Notes: generated by a model from the letters alone, not told the origin. A stretch of 64,000 bases of DNA from Siphonodentalium dalli (GCA_032622095.1 CP136062.1:143486351-143550350); one strand, 5' to 3'; shown: positions 44,028 to 55,921, counted from the first letter of the stretch. A program made the numbers and translations.

Positions 44028-44189
44028 AATAGAAAACCTTCGGAATAGCGAACCTTCGGAATAGCGAACCTTCGGATTAATGAACCTTCGGAATAATTTA
44101 AACTTCGGAATAGCGAACATTCGGAATAATGAACCTTCGGAATAGCGAACCTTCGGAATAATGAACCTTCGGAATAGAGAACCCTACCC
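44028..44189 (-). repeat. 16-bp minisatellite, right terminal repeat (inverted)
   Basis: About nine units of CCTTCGGAATAGCGAA with variants (TAATGAA, AATTTAAA), the reverse complement of the array at 32629. The outer end reads GAATAGAGAACCCTACCC before the 9-bp duplication. Confidence 0.85.
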
Positions 44190-44198
44190 CATGGCACC
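44190..44198. repeat. 9-bp target duplication, right copy
   Basis: CATGGCACC, identical to 32609-32617. Confidence 0.7.
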
Positions 44199-44981
44199 AA
44201 ATGATCGCTGAAAATTAAGGTTGTTTTCGGCGATACATTTACCCGATACTGCTTGGAAAACATTTACATTGACAAACATTTTATGTCTATGTACATGTAT
44301 ACCATGCATTTAGGTTCGTGTAAGCTCACATGGTGCTTGCATGACTGATGTGTATGTAATCGATTATGACCGTGCCAATGTTCTACTTGCATTGTATCCT
44401 TAATATACGTGTGTAAAATTCAGAATCTGATGTATGTCTTACATTTTGCTTGCGCTCCGATTGGAGATGTCCGAGTATGATATCATCTTGGCATCTTGAC
44501 CAAAACTGTCCTAGATCGGAGTAGCATCCATGCTTGTGTGGTAGTATTCGTTAGCTCTGCGTGTGTAAGGGAGGGAGGATGAGTGTGTCATCCCAACTCT
44601 GTGAGGACATTCATATAGTAAAACAATGTCCTCACAATGTTAACAATTTTTTCCCTTAAGGCGACGGAAATTTGTATTTTTTGAAATTTTTGATATTTTT
44701 TCGTCCGCACTAGGCGGAAATGATACTACGCATGCGTTACAAAGATTACCGTTATATCGTTAAAGGTACGCTCCGAGTTTGGATATATTTACGAAATAAC
44801 GAGGTCCTCACAACTACGGTATTGTTTGAATTTCTAAAGAAATGTCCCCACAACGTATGTAATACAAACAAGGGTGTGTGTGTGTGTTGGCGAGGTTTCG
44901 TATGCGATATATAGATATATGTATGTATATATATAGAAAGAGAGATAGAGAGAGAGAGAGAGAGAGAGCGAAGGGGAGAGA

Positions 44982-45018
<37 letters not shown>

Positions 45019-45226
45019 TGTGTACGGGTGCGTGTGTGACTATGTCAGACATGCTTTGAGGTGAGAATGTTTCGACTTACAGTATTGCTATATTTTTATT
45101 ATTTCATTGTAAAATAGATTATATATGGCGTTATGTCCTATCTGTGTATATATTTTTAGTTGATTTATTTGTTTTTGTGTAATTTAATTGTATATGTATC
45201 AATGATCTCCCATGAGGATGTAATAA

Positions 45227-45280
<54 letters not shown>

Positions 45281-45529
45281 ATATATCTATATATATATCT
45301 ATATATATCTATATATATTGTGCAATTGATTATAAAATTTCACCCTGCATAATATGACGGCACACTGACCGTTAGTCATTCTGTCAACCGAGACAGTATT
45401 GTAATACCTCGAATCGAATCAATAATAAAATGATTCTTACGTAGCTAGTGGGCTCTCGACAACGTTTTGGAATATGACTAGTCCATGTCTGCATGACTTC
45501 TGATGATATAATACTTCATTTCTGAACAG
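44199..45529. other. Intron with two microsatellites
   Basis: A (GA)n tract at about 44936-45015 and a (TA)n tract at about 45229-45318 (the latter interrupted by TCTATATA). The rest has no recognised feature. Low-complexity open frames over these tracts are not genes. Confidence 0.6.
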
Positions 45530-45652
45530 GGTGTGACGTGTGCTGGCCTGGGCATTGCGTTAATAACGGGGCGTCACCATCCACTTGCCAATGCGAGTCG
45601 GGGTTCCATGTGGAGAACAGAGTCACCACCTATACGTCATTATTTTGTGTGT
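45530..45652 (+). CDS. EGF-like domain exon
   Basis: A 123-nt exon between the acceptor TCTGAACAG and the donor GTAAGT, phase 1 at both ends. It encodes 41 residues with six Cys in EGF spacing: C-x2-C-x4-C-x9-C-x-C-x16-C (CDVCWPGHCVNNGA, then CQCESGFHVENR, then LFCV). The pattern of C-x-C followed by ESGF and a last Cys is the usual end of an EGF module. Fits an extracellular, disulphide-bonded spacer between the thrombospondin exon and the following module. Phase agrees with both neighbours. Confidence 0.8.
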
Positions 45653-47498
45653 GTAAGTATCTAGCCACAGCCAATGATATGTGCACATGTGCCTAAATAG
45701 GTTAGACGGTAGCCTATTCATCATTAATCACAAACACTGATAGCGCACGTATAACATATATCCCTTATACACACAGGTGGGTATGTCTGCAAAAATAGTT
45801 TCGCACACAGAGCTGAAACAAAATTCCGCTCAACCTAGGACACACGCACCAACTACTTGCGTGCAAAAACATGTTTTTCCTCTAACAATTTTGGGACGAA
45901 ACCCATTTTAAAAGACTTCACCCCAATTAACCAACATGTTTATAATGAAAATTGAAACATTTAGGCATCATTCTTAATGCTGACTAATTTACAGCATATG
46001 CAAATCTCTGAGTGATTTAATGATAGACTATTTGATGCAGATACATGTACAGTTGGATATCACATTTGTCAGAATATTTGTCTTAGTTGACCGTATAATG
46101 TAAATTTGGTAAAATTAATAGAATAGATTATCATATAATCTTTCGAAGATCAGAACAAATGTCTATATTGCAATTGTATAGACATTAATTCTCTCCCAAA
46201 CAATTTGGTTTATTTCCCGAACAAATTCAGTACAAATTTGCACTAAACCTGGATGACATCATTTTATATATCTATGGACGAGTGTTGTCAATTTTTGAAA
46301 CAATTTCGATTGAGTCCTTCGATCGACCGCCGATTTGTCCGGCTTGTTTCTTTGTGGATGCACCGAAGCTCCAGAGTCCAGAAAGTGTGTCTTCAACGCC
46401 AATACAACTCAGACCATTTTCAATACATTGTCTCAAAATTTAGAAGATCATGTGATTGGTCTAGCAGGATTCAGTTCATTAGCCATTCGGCAAACTTCTC
46501 TGGTGATATCCTCCTCGTGTTTTTATTAACTGGGTGTTTTCAGAAACGTCATTTTTTGTCGATGTTCGGTATGTAACTTGACCTTCACAATAAACTCTTG
46601 CTCGACTTCGAATTCCATGCTGTCATTCTCCTGCATGTTTAAAATGTTATTGGAGATTATTAGCGCAGTAACTGTAATATATAACCACTAGTCCCTTTAC
46701 TAGCTTGTGGCTTGTGTGCCTCGATACAGTGTGTTGCCGATGGCCTCACGACCCGTTAATGGTTGGATACATGCCGGTGGCTATATTATCTTGATCGACG
46801 TGTATTCATTAAGTATGTATGCATATTCAGGTAATAATTTAATTTTAATTTATTATCTGAGCTTTCTGACACAAGGGTGGACAAGCAAAGTTTATTTCTC
46901 TGAGTCAGCGAAAATAATTTGAATAATCAAAAAATGGTATATTTACTGGACAATCCAATATATGCTATGTGAATCGAAAGGTGAACACGACTGTATGGGC
47001 CAAGAAACATATATCGGCATCAGTATCCCCAACATATCTCTATTTCAGCATTATGTATTCTTTGTGTATATCACAGGACTATAAACATGTACAAAGATCC
47101 ACACCAAGTATGGACTAAATTTATAATATGTATTGCCCACACCATTATTTTTCAATAGACTAAATTTATAATATGTAACAGAACGACAGTAGCATTACTA
47201 GCGTTACTAGCGTAGACAGTAGCGTTACTAGCGTAGGCTTCGACATCATTATATCAGAATGGTCTGTTATTCAAGTCGAGGATCTTCAGGAAATAAATGA
47301 AGCCGACAGACACACAAACGAAAAGATAGTACCAAGTGCAAAAGTTTTCATATTCGGTTGGAAATGTTCAGGTGATAAGTGCAGCAAACGGTCTTTAACT
47401 GAACATTTTCTAATGGAATTCGTCAATGAGTATTAACAAAGAGTATTAATAAAGAGTTGAAATCATCACATGCAATGTAAAGTGGAATATATTTTCAG
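45653..47498. other. Intron without recognised features
   Basis: Contains a short tandem ACTAGCGTTACTAGCGTAG (about 47197-47233). A frame of 107 codons at 46253-46576 and an overlapping one at 46335 have no domain signature and no consistent exon borders. Confidence 0.4.
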
Positions 47499-47759
47499 CC
47501 GATACCCCGCCAGAAATTCACACCTGTAGAATGGGAGTGGAGAGTGGTGCTGGAGAAGTTAGGAATTCCACATCCTCCGGATCTTCAACTTGCCTCAATC
47601 AATGCAATATTTACGGGAGGTTTACACCAGCATTCACTTCATCCGAGTCATTAGCCGAATTCAAAATCACACCTGGCTCAATTCCACCATCATACGTTTA
47701 CGAGTACAAATTCGGGTTGACGGAATCAAGGTTAACCATATTGAGGGAGTCTTCGGATG
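47499..47759 (+). CDS. Exon of the modular extracellular gene (unnamed module)
   Basis: A 261-nt exon between TTTTCAG and GTAAGT, phase 1 at both ends, encoding 87 residues. It begins ADTPPEIHTC and contains an N-glycosylation motif (NST), Cys at CLNQC and a hydrophobic-aromatic end (SYVYEYKFGLTES). The start with D-T-P-P resembles the linker that opens each fibronectin-III-like repeat in the later exons. No exact domain name can be given. Its role is inferred only from position in the chain. Confidence 0.65.
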
Positions 47760-49130
47760 GTAAGTACTGCACCATTAATACATAATGACTGTAAAGAAGT
47801 ATCTAAATTGATGTTACGTTCATACAATGTCAAGTTTGCGCGACATATTCTGCTGATATTTTCGCTTTAGAACACCCTATGGTGTCGCAATTTGAAGGAC
47901 AACTATCAATCAAAATGCATATTTGCCAAAACTAACGACATGCGAAGTAAAGTTTTTGTAGTTCCGCACGTAACGGTGCTACTAACACATTGTCATAAAA
48001 TACCTGATTGATTCATACGAGATAATTGCACGTTTCTTACAGGCAAATTTCGATAGCATCGCTACTATGATAAATACATAAGGTTTACTTCGTATATAGT
48101 TAGCTGTGGAACAGATGCATTTTATAAGCATCTTTGCATTCGGTTACTATCATGTTCCATTCACCACTGACACTGACATTCACTACTGGCACAATATTAA
48201 ATACAAAATTAAGTACTTGCATAGATGGTAGTGAAAACAATCAGGAAGTGAACATTTGACAATAACCTGTTGCACACATCGAATCATCGATAATCAATAA
48301 CACCGTCCACAACAAGGGTGGCGATTTCAATGTAGCGAAATTACATTGATTGCGTATGAATCACATCCAAATTGGTTATGTATATATGAATCCATGAAGA
48401 ATTGTAGTGTTTAATCACAGTTGGCGTCTTGGAGACTGCCATCGCAATGACATATATATACACACGTATCTTGGATCTGTACAATATTGGAGAGATTCAA
48501 GATCAGTTACGAACGATTTGATTCATGAGTGGTAATGCATCAGAGGAAATACGGACGCAGTTGAATCACAGCGAGTGTCTTCTACCAGATAGTTTTACAG
48601 CGAGGACAGTATTGACGCTTTTTTATAAGAGTCGATCATTGAAATGTTGATAGGCTGAGAACACATCAATAGATGATAATAATGGGAAACATCTAATGAG
48701 TTCAGTTACAGAAAACCTCTCGCTGTGGTCCTATGGTGTAAATTCTAACAGAACAGTTTTCAACTAAGGCACAACCATTAACTCCCTGAATCTGATATCA
48801 CCACCCCGGAGGGTGTCAGCAACACAGAGTGAATGTAGATAGCTTCTTACGTAGATAATATCAGAAAATATATACTGTGGCGTCATAATCAACAACATAC
48901 ATGTAGCATCATATACTCGTGGTCCCAACAAAAACGCCAACAAATGCATAGAAATTATTCTGAAATCGCAACAGGATTGCGAAAAATATGGTAAATAAAT
49001 TTCTTGGATATACATAGTGAGAAATATAAGGAAAGGATTCTTAGGAAAACGATGATATAACATTTTAAACGGATCATGATGTTCGTGATGGGCAGATTCC
49101 TTATTATTTTTCTCACGGAAATGTCAAATA
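47760..49130. other. Intron without recognised features
   Basis: No domain-bearing frame or repeat found. Short frames on the minus strand at 48764-49451 are rich in hydrophobic residues because they are read opposite an A-rich coiled-coil fragment and AT-rich DNA. Confidence 0.35.
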
Positions 49131-49187
49131 AATGGGAAAACGACAACAAAAAGCGTAGCAGAAATGTCTCAATACACTGACAACGAT

Positions 49188-49680
49188 GACATGGGGCAGA
49201 CTAAGGTATCTTGCAAATAAACTAGATATACTGACAAAACTGATACTAAATAACTTCGAAGAAAAGATAAACAATAACATTGACGAACGTCTTGGAGCGA
49301 CAGAAAGAAAATATACAACAACAATCGGCAAAAATAGAGAAAAACAAGGACAAACTTGATAAACGCATTCAGAAATTAGAAATGATTGTACAAAAGATTG
49401 AAAAGCGATTAAATAGTGTTGAAGCGAAACGGTGCATAGACAGAGCAGCAACTCAAATAAGATGAGAACAAAATTTGCGAGAATCTGAAAGCCGATTTAA
49501 TTAAATTTAAAAAAGTCAAATGACATCAACGGAGCATAACATATAAGAAAGAATCAATATGACGAAACTCATCGAAGAAACAATTGATGAGAAAATGAAA
49601 ATGTATTTGGAGGACAATGTAAGCACAGAGGACCAAATTATAAAAGACGAAATTATTGCAAATGCAGTTGAATACATAGA
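49188..49680 (+). pseudogene. Coiled-coil fragment, perhaps LINE ORF1 remnant
   Basis: Two adjoining plus-strand frames encode a charged, heptad-like chain: ANKLDILTKLILNNFEEKIN (about 49215-49275), then from 49280 LERQKENIQQQSAKIEKNKD and KRIQKLEMIVQKIEKRLNS. A third stretch near 49557 reads MTKLIEETIDEKMKMYLED. Stops and frame changes separate them. Lys/Glu-rich coiled coils of this kind occur in ORF1 of non-LTR elements, but no RNA-binding domain follows, so other origins are possible. Confidence 0.35.
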
Positions 49681-50470
49681 CAGAACACAACGCGCATCTT
49701 AATCGAGACTCTTTGGTCAAATGAGTTGCGGATGGCGCAAGGATATATTTCGCGAAAATATATTCTACACCGTTCAGTCAGATAAGTTCAATACATGAAT
49801 GTCATCTTCATTGTTACCATAGCTACCTTTATTGTGATTTAAGTATGACAAATAACCAGTAATTATGGGGGATCGCCGGAAGCGGATGGTCGACGTAATG
49901 TACGTCATCGTTCTTGGCGACAACGTCAACAAGAATAATTCCGGCTTGTATTCCACTAGAGTTATACACTAATATGTATTCAATGGCTGGGATTCCGTTG
50001 AATACATGTGCCTTGCGTCAATGGGTGTGTAATAAATAGACAGAACACAACGCGCATCTTAATCGAGACTCTTTTGTCGAATGAGTTGCGGATGGCGCAA
50101 GGATATATTTCGCGAGAGCGTAGCTCGAGCGAAATATAACTTTGCGCCGTCCGCAACGAGTTCGATAAAAGATTCGAGATTATGATGCAAGTTGTGTTCT
50201 GTATTTATTCTCACCGTTCAGTCAGATAAGTTCAATCCATGAATATCACCTTCATTGTTACTAGAGCTACCTTTATTGTGATTTAAGTCTGACAAATAAC
50301 CATTAATTATGAGGGATCACCGGAAGCGGATGATCGACGTAATGTACGTCATCTTTCTTGGCGACAACGTCAACAAGAAGAGTTCCGGCTTGTATTCCAC
50401 TAGAGGTATCTACTAAATGTATTCAATGGCTGGGATTCCGTTGAATACATGTGTCTTACGTCAATGGGTA
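49673..50470. repeat. Two tandem copies of the palindromic-element unit
   Basis: Units 49673-50030 and 50031-50470 share about 300 bp with each other and with 29771-30320 (TTCAGTCAGATAAGTTCAAT, GATGATCGACGTAATGTACG-like, ATTCAATGGCTGGGATTCC). In the first unit the right arm of the palindrome is missing; in the second it is complete. Confidence 0.8.
50031..50209. mobile_element. Foldback element, 179 bp, almost fully palindromic
   Basis: The left arm AATAAATAGACAGAACACAA pairs with the right end TTGTGTTCTGTATTTATT. The centre ATATTTCGCGAGAGCG.AGCTCGAGCGAAATAT is also self-complementary, so arms of roughly 85 nt fold on each other with some mismatches. Confidence 0.75.
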
Positions 50471-50884
50471 TGTATTAAAACAGGAAACTGCGACATGTCC
50501 GAAGAAAATCTATTTGAATGAGGTATATACAAAGAATGAGATGTGGAACTATACGCTTCGCGCGTTTTGTTAAAAACAAAAAGAACTTATTTTCCAACAG
50601 AGAATTTCCATATTAAAGGAAACACAATTGTTGAACATAGATATAACGAAAACTGATTATGACTGAAATGTAAATTATAATTTGTAAGCGGGCACTAACA
50701 GTCTATTGACTCGATCCTTAAATAAATGATGAACGAAATGAAAAAAAAAGAAAGGTAAAAAAAAATGGTATGTTCATTTTTCAAATCCATTGCGCCGGGT
50801 TGGTGATACCAGGTTTACGAAAGTGAATTATATTCATACCCAATACAGTCTTTTCCATAAAAAAAACATGTCTCCCAATTTCAG
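50471..50884. other. Intron without recognised features
   Basis: AT-rich sequence with short A runs (for example 50757-50764) just before the next exon. Confidence 0.35.
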
Positions 50885-51023
50885 GAGTTTTTCACGAATT
50901 ACAGACGATCTTGCTTACAAGTGAATCATATGGAACGCCATCATCTATTAACCCAATAGAAATGGTTCATCGTATATTAAACAGCAATCTGGATTTCAGT
51001 ACGTCATTGGAAAACGGTGATGG
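50885..51023 (+). CDS. Exon of the modular extracellular gene
   Basis: A 139-nt exon candidate between TTTCAG and GTGAGT. It enters in phase 1, as the previous exon requires, and leaves in phase 2, as the next one needs. The frame reads GVFHELQTILLTSESYGTPS then IEMVHRILNSNLDFSTS. No domain is recognised. It could be the end of the preceding module or a small linker. Support comes from splice sites and phase rather than from homology. Confidence 0.55.
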
Positions 51024-52215
51024 GTGAGTATACTTAATATGAATATCGATATACATATTATAATTCTAGACAAATACAGTACACATATCGCATTGAAACA
51101 ATAGATAGTGTGCCCGTTTGGATGCGAGTACAATTCCGTATATCAACGGCGTAGACTTCGCTCTTTGATAATATAGGCATATAGTAATGCATTGATTGAA
51201 GGTTATACATGTAGGTCGCTGCAATAATTAAGCAAGTCGCCATCAGATCTAAGTTCCGCCCGATAAAGGGGCATCGATGTGTATAAGAAACGTGAAGAGA
51301 ATCGAGGTTTAATACGGGTATGGTACCGGTAGGCCCTATATAAAAGTTCCTTGTAATTGCATCCATTCGGTGTAAATAGACCTGTATATCATTTGTCCAG
51401 AGATCACGCGGGCAGGCTTGTCCGGATTATGGCCTTCAATGACAACATGCCATGGCGTCTTAACTGGTTAACTTGTTTTCAATATAAGCTAACACACAAT
51501 ATTTATCTAAAACGAAACGATTTATTTTTAATAATTGTTTATAAATAACTAAATAATTGACTTGTTCAGTATCCGATAGAAGTTCATCGGAAGTTGTGAA
51601 GAAGGACATGTTATGTTCATCGCGGGATTGTTATTAAATAACATAATTAATGTTAATCAACTAAAGACACCGGCACACATAATCAAATATGAACTCAACT
51701 GAACAGCACATATTATTTGCGGAATTATATGTACTCAATTTACTGTGTTAAGTCACTTTTCGTGGCTATACCAATAAATTGTGTGCACATATGTTTACTG
51801 TTTCTGATAAATAGTCCTAACAATCAAATTATGTCTTCACTAAATTATGAAGTATAGTCTAAATAAATCACAAGTTTGTTCAATTAAATCAAGCAATATC
51901 GATCTCGATATCAGTACATTACAAGCCACAATCCTCAGAATGTACAATAAACATAGAACAACACAGCTGTGTGAACATGTTAAACGTATTGTACTCATGT
52001 GTCATGCGACGGGTAAAACTCGAACCTACGGTTCTCGTTTCAGCATCGCGTCACAACACAATACTTTAACCTGTTCACACACTTGTGTCATTCTATCTAT
52101 ATATTCCACAAAGATTGTTGCTATAAAAATGGTAACACATACAATACGATATACATTTACATTTACATTATGACAATATGAATTGCTGCCAAATATATTG
52201 ATTATCTACTCATAG
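51024..52215. other. Intron without recognised features
   Basis: Open frames on either strand show no domain signature. Confidence 0.35.
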
Positions 52216-53386
52216 GGTATGTTTGCGTTTCTCTGCTGTTGGCGGTGGCTATATGATTCGACTGGAATTCGATGGATCGGAGTCTGGAATAATTACTTAC
52301 CCGGGAGTCCACTACCAGCGAACCCTGTGCTACTACGTGGATAATATTCCACCAGAACACTGCGCCACCAGTGGATGTGAACAGGATCCAATTCAGATAC
52401 CAAATTCTCTCCTCATATCGGACAATTTGAACATCTGTCTGGAAGGTTGGTACGACCCTTATATATCACATCCGGAACAGGCGTCAGAATTTGATCACTT
52501 CCTGGTGTCACTTCATTTTGTCAAACCGTCTGGACCAAACACGTTATTAGTTGCACACGAGAGCAACCAAACTTTGAGCATCAAAACGACATCATTAGCA
52601 TTCGTATTGCCCCTGGAGCCAGCACTGTATGCGGTAGTCGTAGAAGCTGTCGATAATACGGAAAACGTGCAGCAGGCAAGGCGATTTGTGATGTACGACA
52701 ACTCATCCCGCATTGAAATAAACCATGATCACGTGCTCCGTGTGTCATCAGCAAACCCCACTACAAACTACACGTGGCAAACAAATCTGGGAGAGGTGTG
52801 TTTGTATTGGGCTGAAAGATATTACAACACGTACCACCGCAACAACAACCGGCTTCTACCCGTGATCGGAGACGCCCATGGGCTCATTAGCGGAGTTTAC
52901 GAAGACAACCAAGAACTACTCACTGCTATAGGAACCTCGAATGTGCATGGAATCGTGTCGTTTCACTACTCATGGTTGATGAATAGCGGGGTGAAGAATG
53001 TAGAAACACCAATTCCGGACATTCAAAGTCAGCGAATCTGTTTTGATCCGCCCATAACTGATGGTGACTCCGTTACGACCTGGATCAAGTCTGCAGACAT
53101 CATGGGCAGAGGCTATTCTGAAGATAAAATAGTTCATATAGACAGCAGCAACCCGTTCATAGAACGTGCCTTCTTGACGAAAGATGGCCACCAACACCTG
53201 CATGTGCACGATTCAAATGACCTTTCGACTATGAACCTTGTATTCGCAGCCTTTGATCCCCACAGTGGAATCCGTAGTGTGCGCTGGTCGTTATATGCTG
53301 GGACGTGGAGTGACGATTCGCCGGTCTTTGATGATGGTACTGAAGTTGGCCGGGGAAGTTTGCCAGTAAAGCGAGCAAACAATCAG
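52216..53386 (+). CDS. Large exon: fibronectin-III-like extracellular repeats (part 1)
   Basis: A 1171-nt exon opening after CTCATAG (phase 2) and ending at CAG|GTAGGT (phase 0), 390 codons without a stop. It holds several Cys (TLCYYVDN, EHCATSGCEQD, LNICLEGW, GEVCLYWAE, RICFDPP), N-glycosylation motifs (NQT, NSS, NYT) and blocks typical of the FN3-like repeats of large invertebrate surface proteins: LYAVVVEAVDNTENVQQARR, the linker IVHIDSSNPFIE, and FDPHSGIRSVRWSLYAG near residue 347. Probable function is structural or adhesive outside the cell; no catalytic residues are apparent. The upstream codons from 52216 are used because they join in phase with 51023. Confidence 0.75.
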
Positions 53387-54726
53387 GTAGGTCACCTTTT
53401 CATGTACGGTGCTACGATATACAACAAGCGCCTTATTTAATATGTCAAAGAAGGTCATGCATCCGATATATTTATCTCAAAATAAGTAAGCTCCCCCGGA
53501 TATAATTATTGCATTGTATCTCAATAATGTTGAGGCTGATTGTCCGAAAATTATGCTCATATGATCAGTATCATATGACGGGTGATTTGAGATAAGGCTG
53601 ACTCCCCTGTGTGCTTCCATGTTTGAGAGAGAAACGCATTTAAATGCGCATGCGATTAACAACTCAATGCTGCTAGTGTAACCACATGAACATCACCGCA
53701 TACCATTGCAACGAGTGAAAGTCTAGGTCAGACCGTGCCCTCATTATTATGAATTGACACCTGACATAAAATTATAGCTGCCAAATCCCCGCGCAAAAGC
53801 CGAGCAATGTCATAACATTTACTGTAATAATCGACTCTTTTTGGAGATTACTCACCTATCCTATTTGGTCACATATACCAAACAACGAAGGTGAGGTCTA
53901 TCTGTCGTTAACCGAGAATTCTGATATATTGGTGACATAATATATATTGTCTTCCCAAAGTTTCATCGCATTCTGATAACCACATCTAAAGATATCGTCA
54001 AAAATATCTGAGGGAACTTACTTTCTTGTAGGTGTTTATATGTAAACATACCTCGATGTCCAATGTATTCTCGAGTAACCCAGTTCTTAGTAACCAATAT
54101 ATATCCCTGTCTTGTGTCTTTTTTCTGACACAGGGCCATACCACGACGTTGTCATTTTTACGGGTGGGGGAAACCCCGGAAAGACCACGCAGAGGTCGTA
54201 ATTCCACTGGTCTCTTCTCCCGGAAATCCGCATATTATCCGCTTATAATAGAGCATGTTTTAGGTAGATAATCTGCTCAGAATCTCCTCATTTTGAGTCG
54301 ATAATGTGCTGGAAATTAGAGTTTTAGTCACATTATCGACTAATAATGAGGCGATTCTAAGTAGATTATGTGCGGCCAATGACACAAATAAGCCAACTAT
54401 CGACTTTTCAGGTGTACGCTCTCTAACATGTGTTTTAACTGTGGCTCGCGCAATAAATCGAAATAACGGATATGACACCACTATCTGCTTATTTCAGAAT
54501 CAAGTAATCACATTATGTACCTATTCCACTTTCCAATTTATAGGTCGATTATATGCGTATTTGCACGAAGAGATGTTGACTCCACAGAGAAATAATATCG
54601 CTTGCTCAGATACCATCATGATCCGTCCTGACAATGTTTCCACCGATCACATGGTACGCGAACACACAAGCTTCAACGTTTCAACCTCTTGGTTGCATTA
54701 TATTGTTATTTATATCTCTATTCCAG
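53387..54726. other. Intron with a foldback repeat
   Basis: No gene signature; the inverted repeat at 54264-54373 is listed separately. Confidence 0.4.
54264..54373. repeat. Inverted repeat, arms about 45 bp
   Basis: GTAGATAATCTGCTCAGAAT (left) and ATTCTAAGTAGATTATGTGC (right) face each other. The inner parts GAGTCGATAATGTG and CACATTATCGACTAAT continue the pairing around a loop of about 20 nt. Probably a decayed foldback MITE. Confidence 0.75.
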
Positions 54727-55921
54727 ACATGCTCCGAAGCAGGCCAGTGTTACTGCCCAAGTATCGGATCGTGCGAAATGTTCAATTATTCACTAACACT
54801 GAACTCCCTCGTAGCAAGCGACACACATCTTGGCGACCACAACAGGAATTACTACTTCAAACTAGAAGTGACCAATATTGCAATGTTGAGCACAACAAGA
54901 GTTGTTAGAGTACTGGCTGATGATTCCGCACCAGAAACAGGATCCGTTTTCGAAGGCAGTGTCGGAGGTACTGATATTGATTATACCAGTCTAGATATGG
55001 TGAGCGTGAATTTCCCGGGATTCGTTGATCACGAGAGTGGCATTAAGTTCTACAAAGTAGCTCTATCTTCGAAGTGTCTAACAAGGGCCGAGCTAATCGG
55101 CAATAACTCCCACGAGAGCACGGCCGTTTTGACCAATATTACAACACAGACGGTAACTATTCTAGCACCTGGACTAGGGAAACACTACACAACAGTGGTC
55201 GCTTACAACCATGCTGTGGAACCGTCCGAGGCAGTATGCTCAGATGGAATCACGATAGATAACACTCCACCGCGATTAGCAAACATCACCATCGCTGGAG
55301 CAACTACTCGTCCCTCGATAGCATGCTTGGAATCAGGAGCGCATGTCGTGTGGTCTGATCTTCGGATAGCAGCGCTCACACAAACGGTGGATTGCGCTGC
55401 TCGATGCGAGAGAGAGGTTGTGGGTCGAAATGTTAGTGCTCTTGTCTTCGACAAAGATTCTCCACTTGACAAGGATGTGTCAACAAACCTCTGCCGGGAA
55501 CTTCCGCTTTTCGCGCGCATTTACATACCGTATGATGGAGCTAACCTCTGGTGGAACGTAACAGATGCTGAATCTCAGATACGGGGGATGACAATCGGAG
55601 TGGCTTCGTCCATTTCCACAGCAGTTGATCCTGATGTAATTGCGTTTGTTCAGGCGCCTCACCAGTCACAGTATAAACGATCCCACATTGGGCTGAGCAC
55701 AGGTTCCGAGTACTTCTTCGTTTTGCTTGCAACAAATAAGGCGGGTTTGGAAGAAATGACAACAATAGGACCTATTGTTGTAGATGAGTCACCTCCAGTT
55801 GTCATCAGAGATCACACTCGTCTTGTTGTGACTTCGAACGATGTTCGGTTCGAATGGGATGCAGGCGCTTTTACTGACATCGAGCAAAGCGAGGAAGGAT
55901 TCAAAACTGAATTTGTTGTCG
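54727..55921 (+). CDS. Large exon: fibronectin-III-like extracellular repeats (part 2)
   Basis: A 1195-nt exon between TATTCCAG and G|GTATGT, entering in phase 0 and leaving in phase 1; 398 codons open. It starts TCSEAGQCYCPSIGSC, a short Cys-rich part. Repeat blocks follow: FPGFVDHESGIKFYKVALSS (about residue 97), ITIDNTPPRL (176), WWNVTDAESQI (275) and IVVDESPPVV (351). D-x-E-S-G/Q-I followed by a W or Y strand, and D-N/E-T/S-P-P linkers, mark two or more FN3-like units. Several N-x-S/T sites (NNS, NIT, NVS) suit a secreted chain. The 54634 ATG upstream lies in the intron and is not used. Confidence 0.8.

Larger units (their letters stand above)
32618..44189. mobile_element. Foldback (FB-like) DNA element with minisatellite terminal repeats, carrying nested insertions
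   Basis: Both ends start GGG and then run into tandem copies of a 16-bp unit (CTATTCCGAAGGTTCG), in opposite orientation at the two ends. The left terminal repeat is 32618-32707 plus, beyond the nested retrotransposon, 41871-41910. The right one is about 44028-44189. A 9-bp duplication (CATGGCACC) flanks the whole. Terminal repeats made of short tandem repeats and 9-bp duplications are known from Drosophila Foldback elements. The family here was not identified, and no transposase is seen in the about 2.1 kb between the terminal repeats. Most of the 11.6 kb consists of later insertions. Confidence 0.62.

Noticed and set aside
32629-44189. 16-bp arrays as a CRISPR or a simple minisatellite locus
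   Set aside because: The units abut without spacers, and the two arrays are inverted relative to each other and capped by GGG and a 9-bp duplication, which fits transposon ends better.
44834-45357. Low-complexity open frames rich in Ser/Leu or Tyr/Ile
   Set aside because: Translations of (GA)n and (TA)n microsatellites.
46253-46576. Host-gene exon
   Set aside because: Neither frame shows a domain and no acceptor/donor pair gives phase 1 at both ends as the neighbours require.
49113-49451. Hydrophobic minus-strand protein
   Set aside because: It is read opposite an A-rich coiled-coil fragment; the hydrophobicity is a complement effect.
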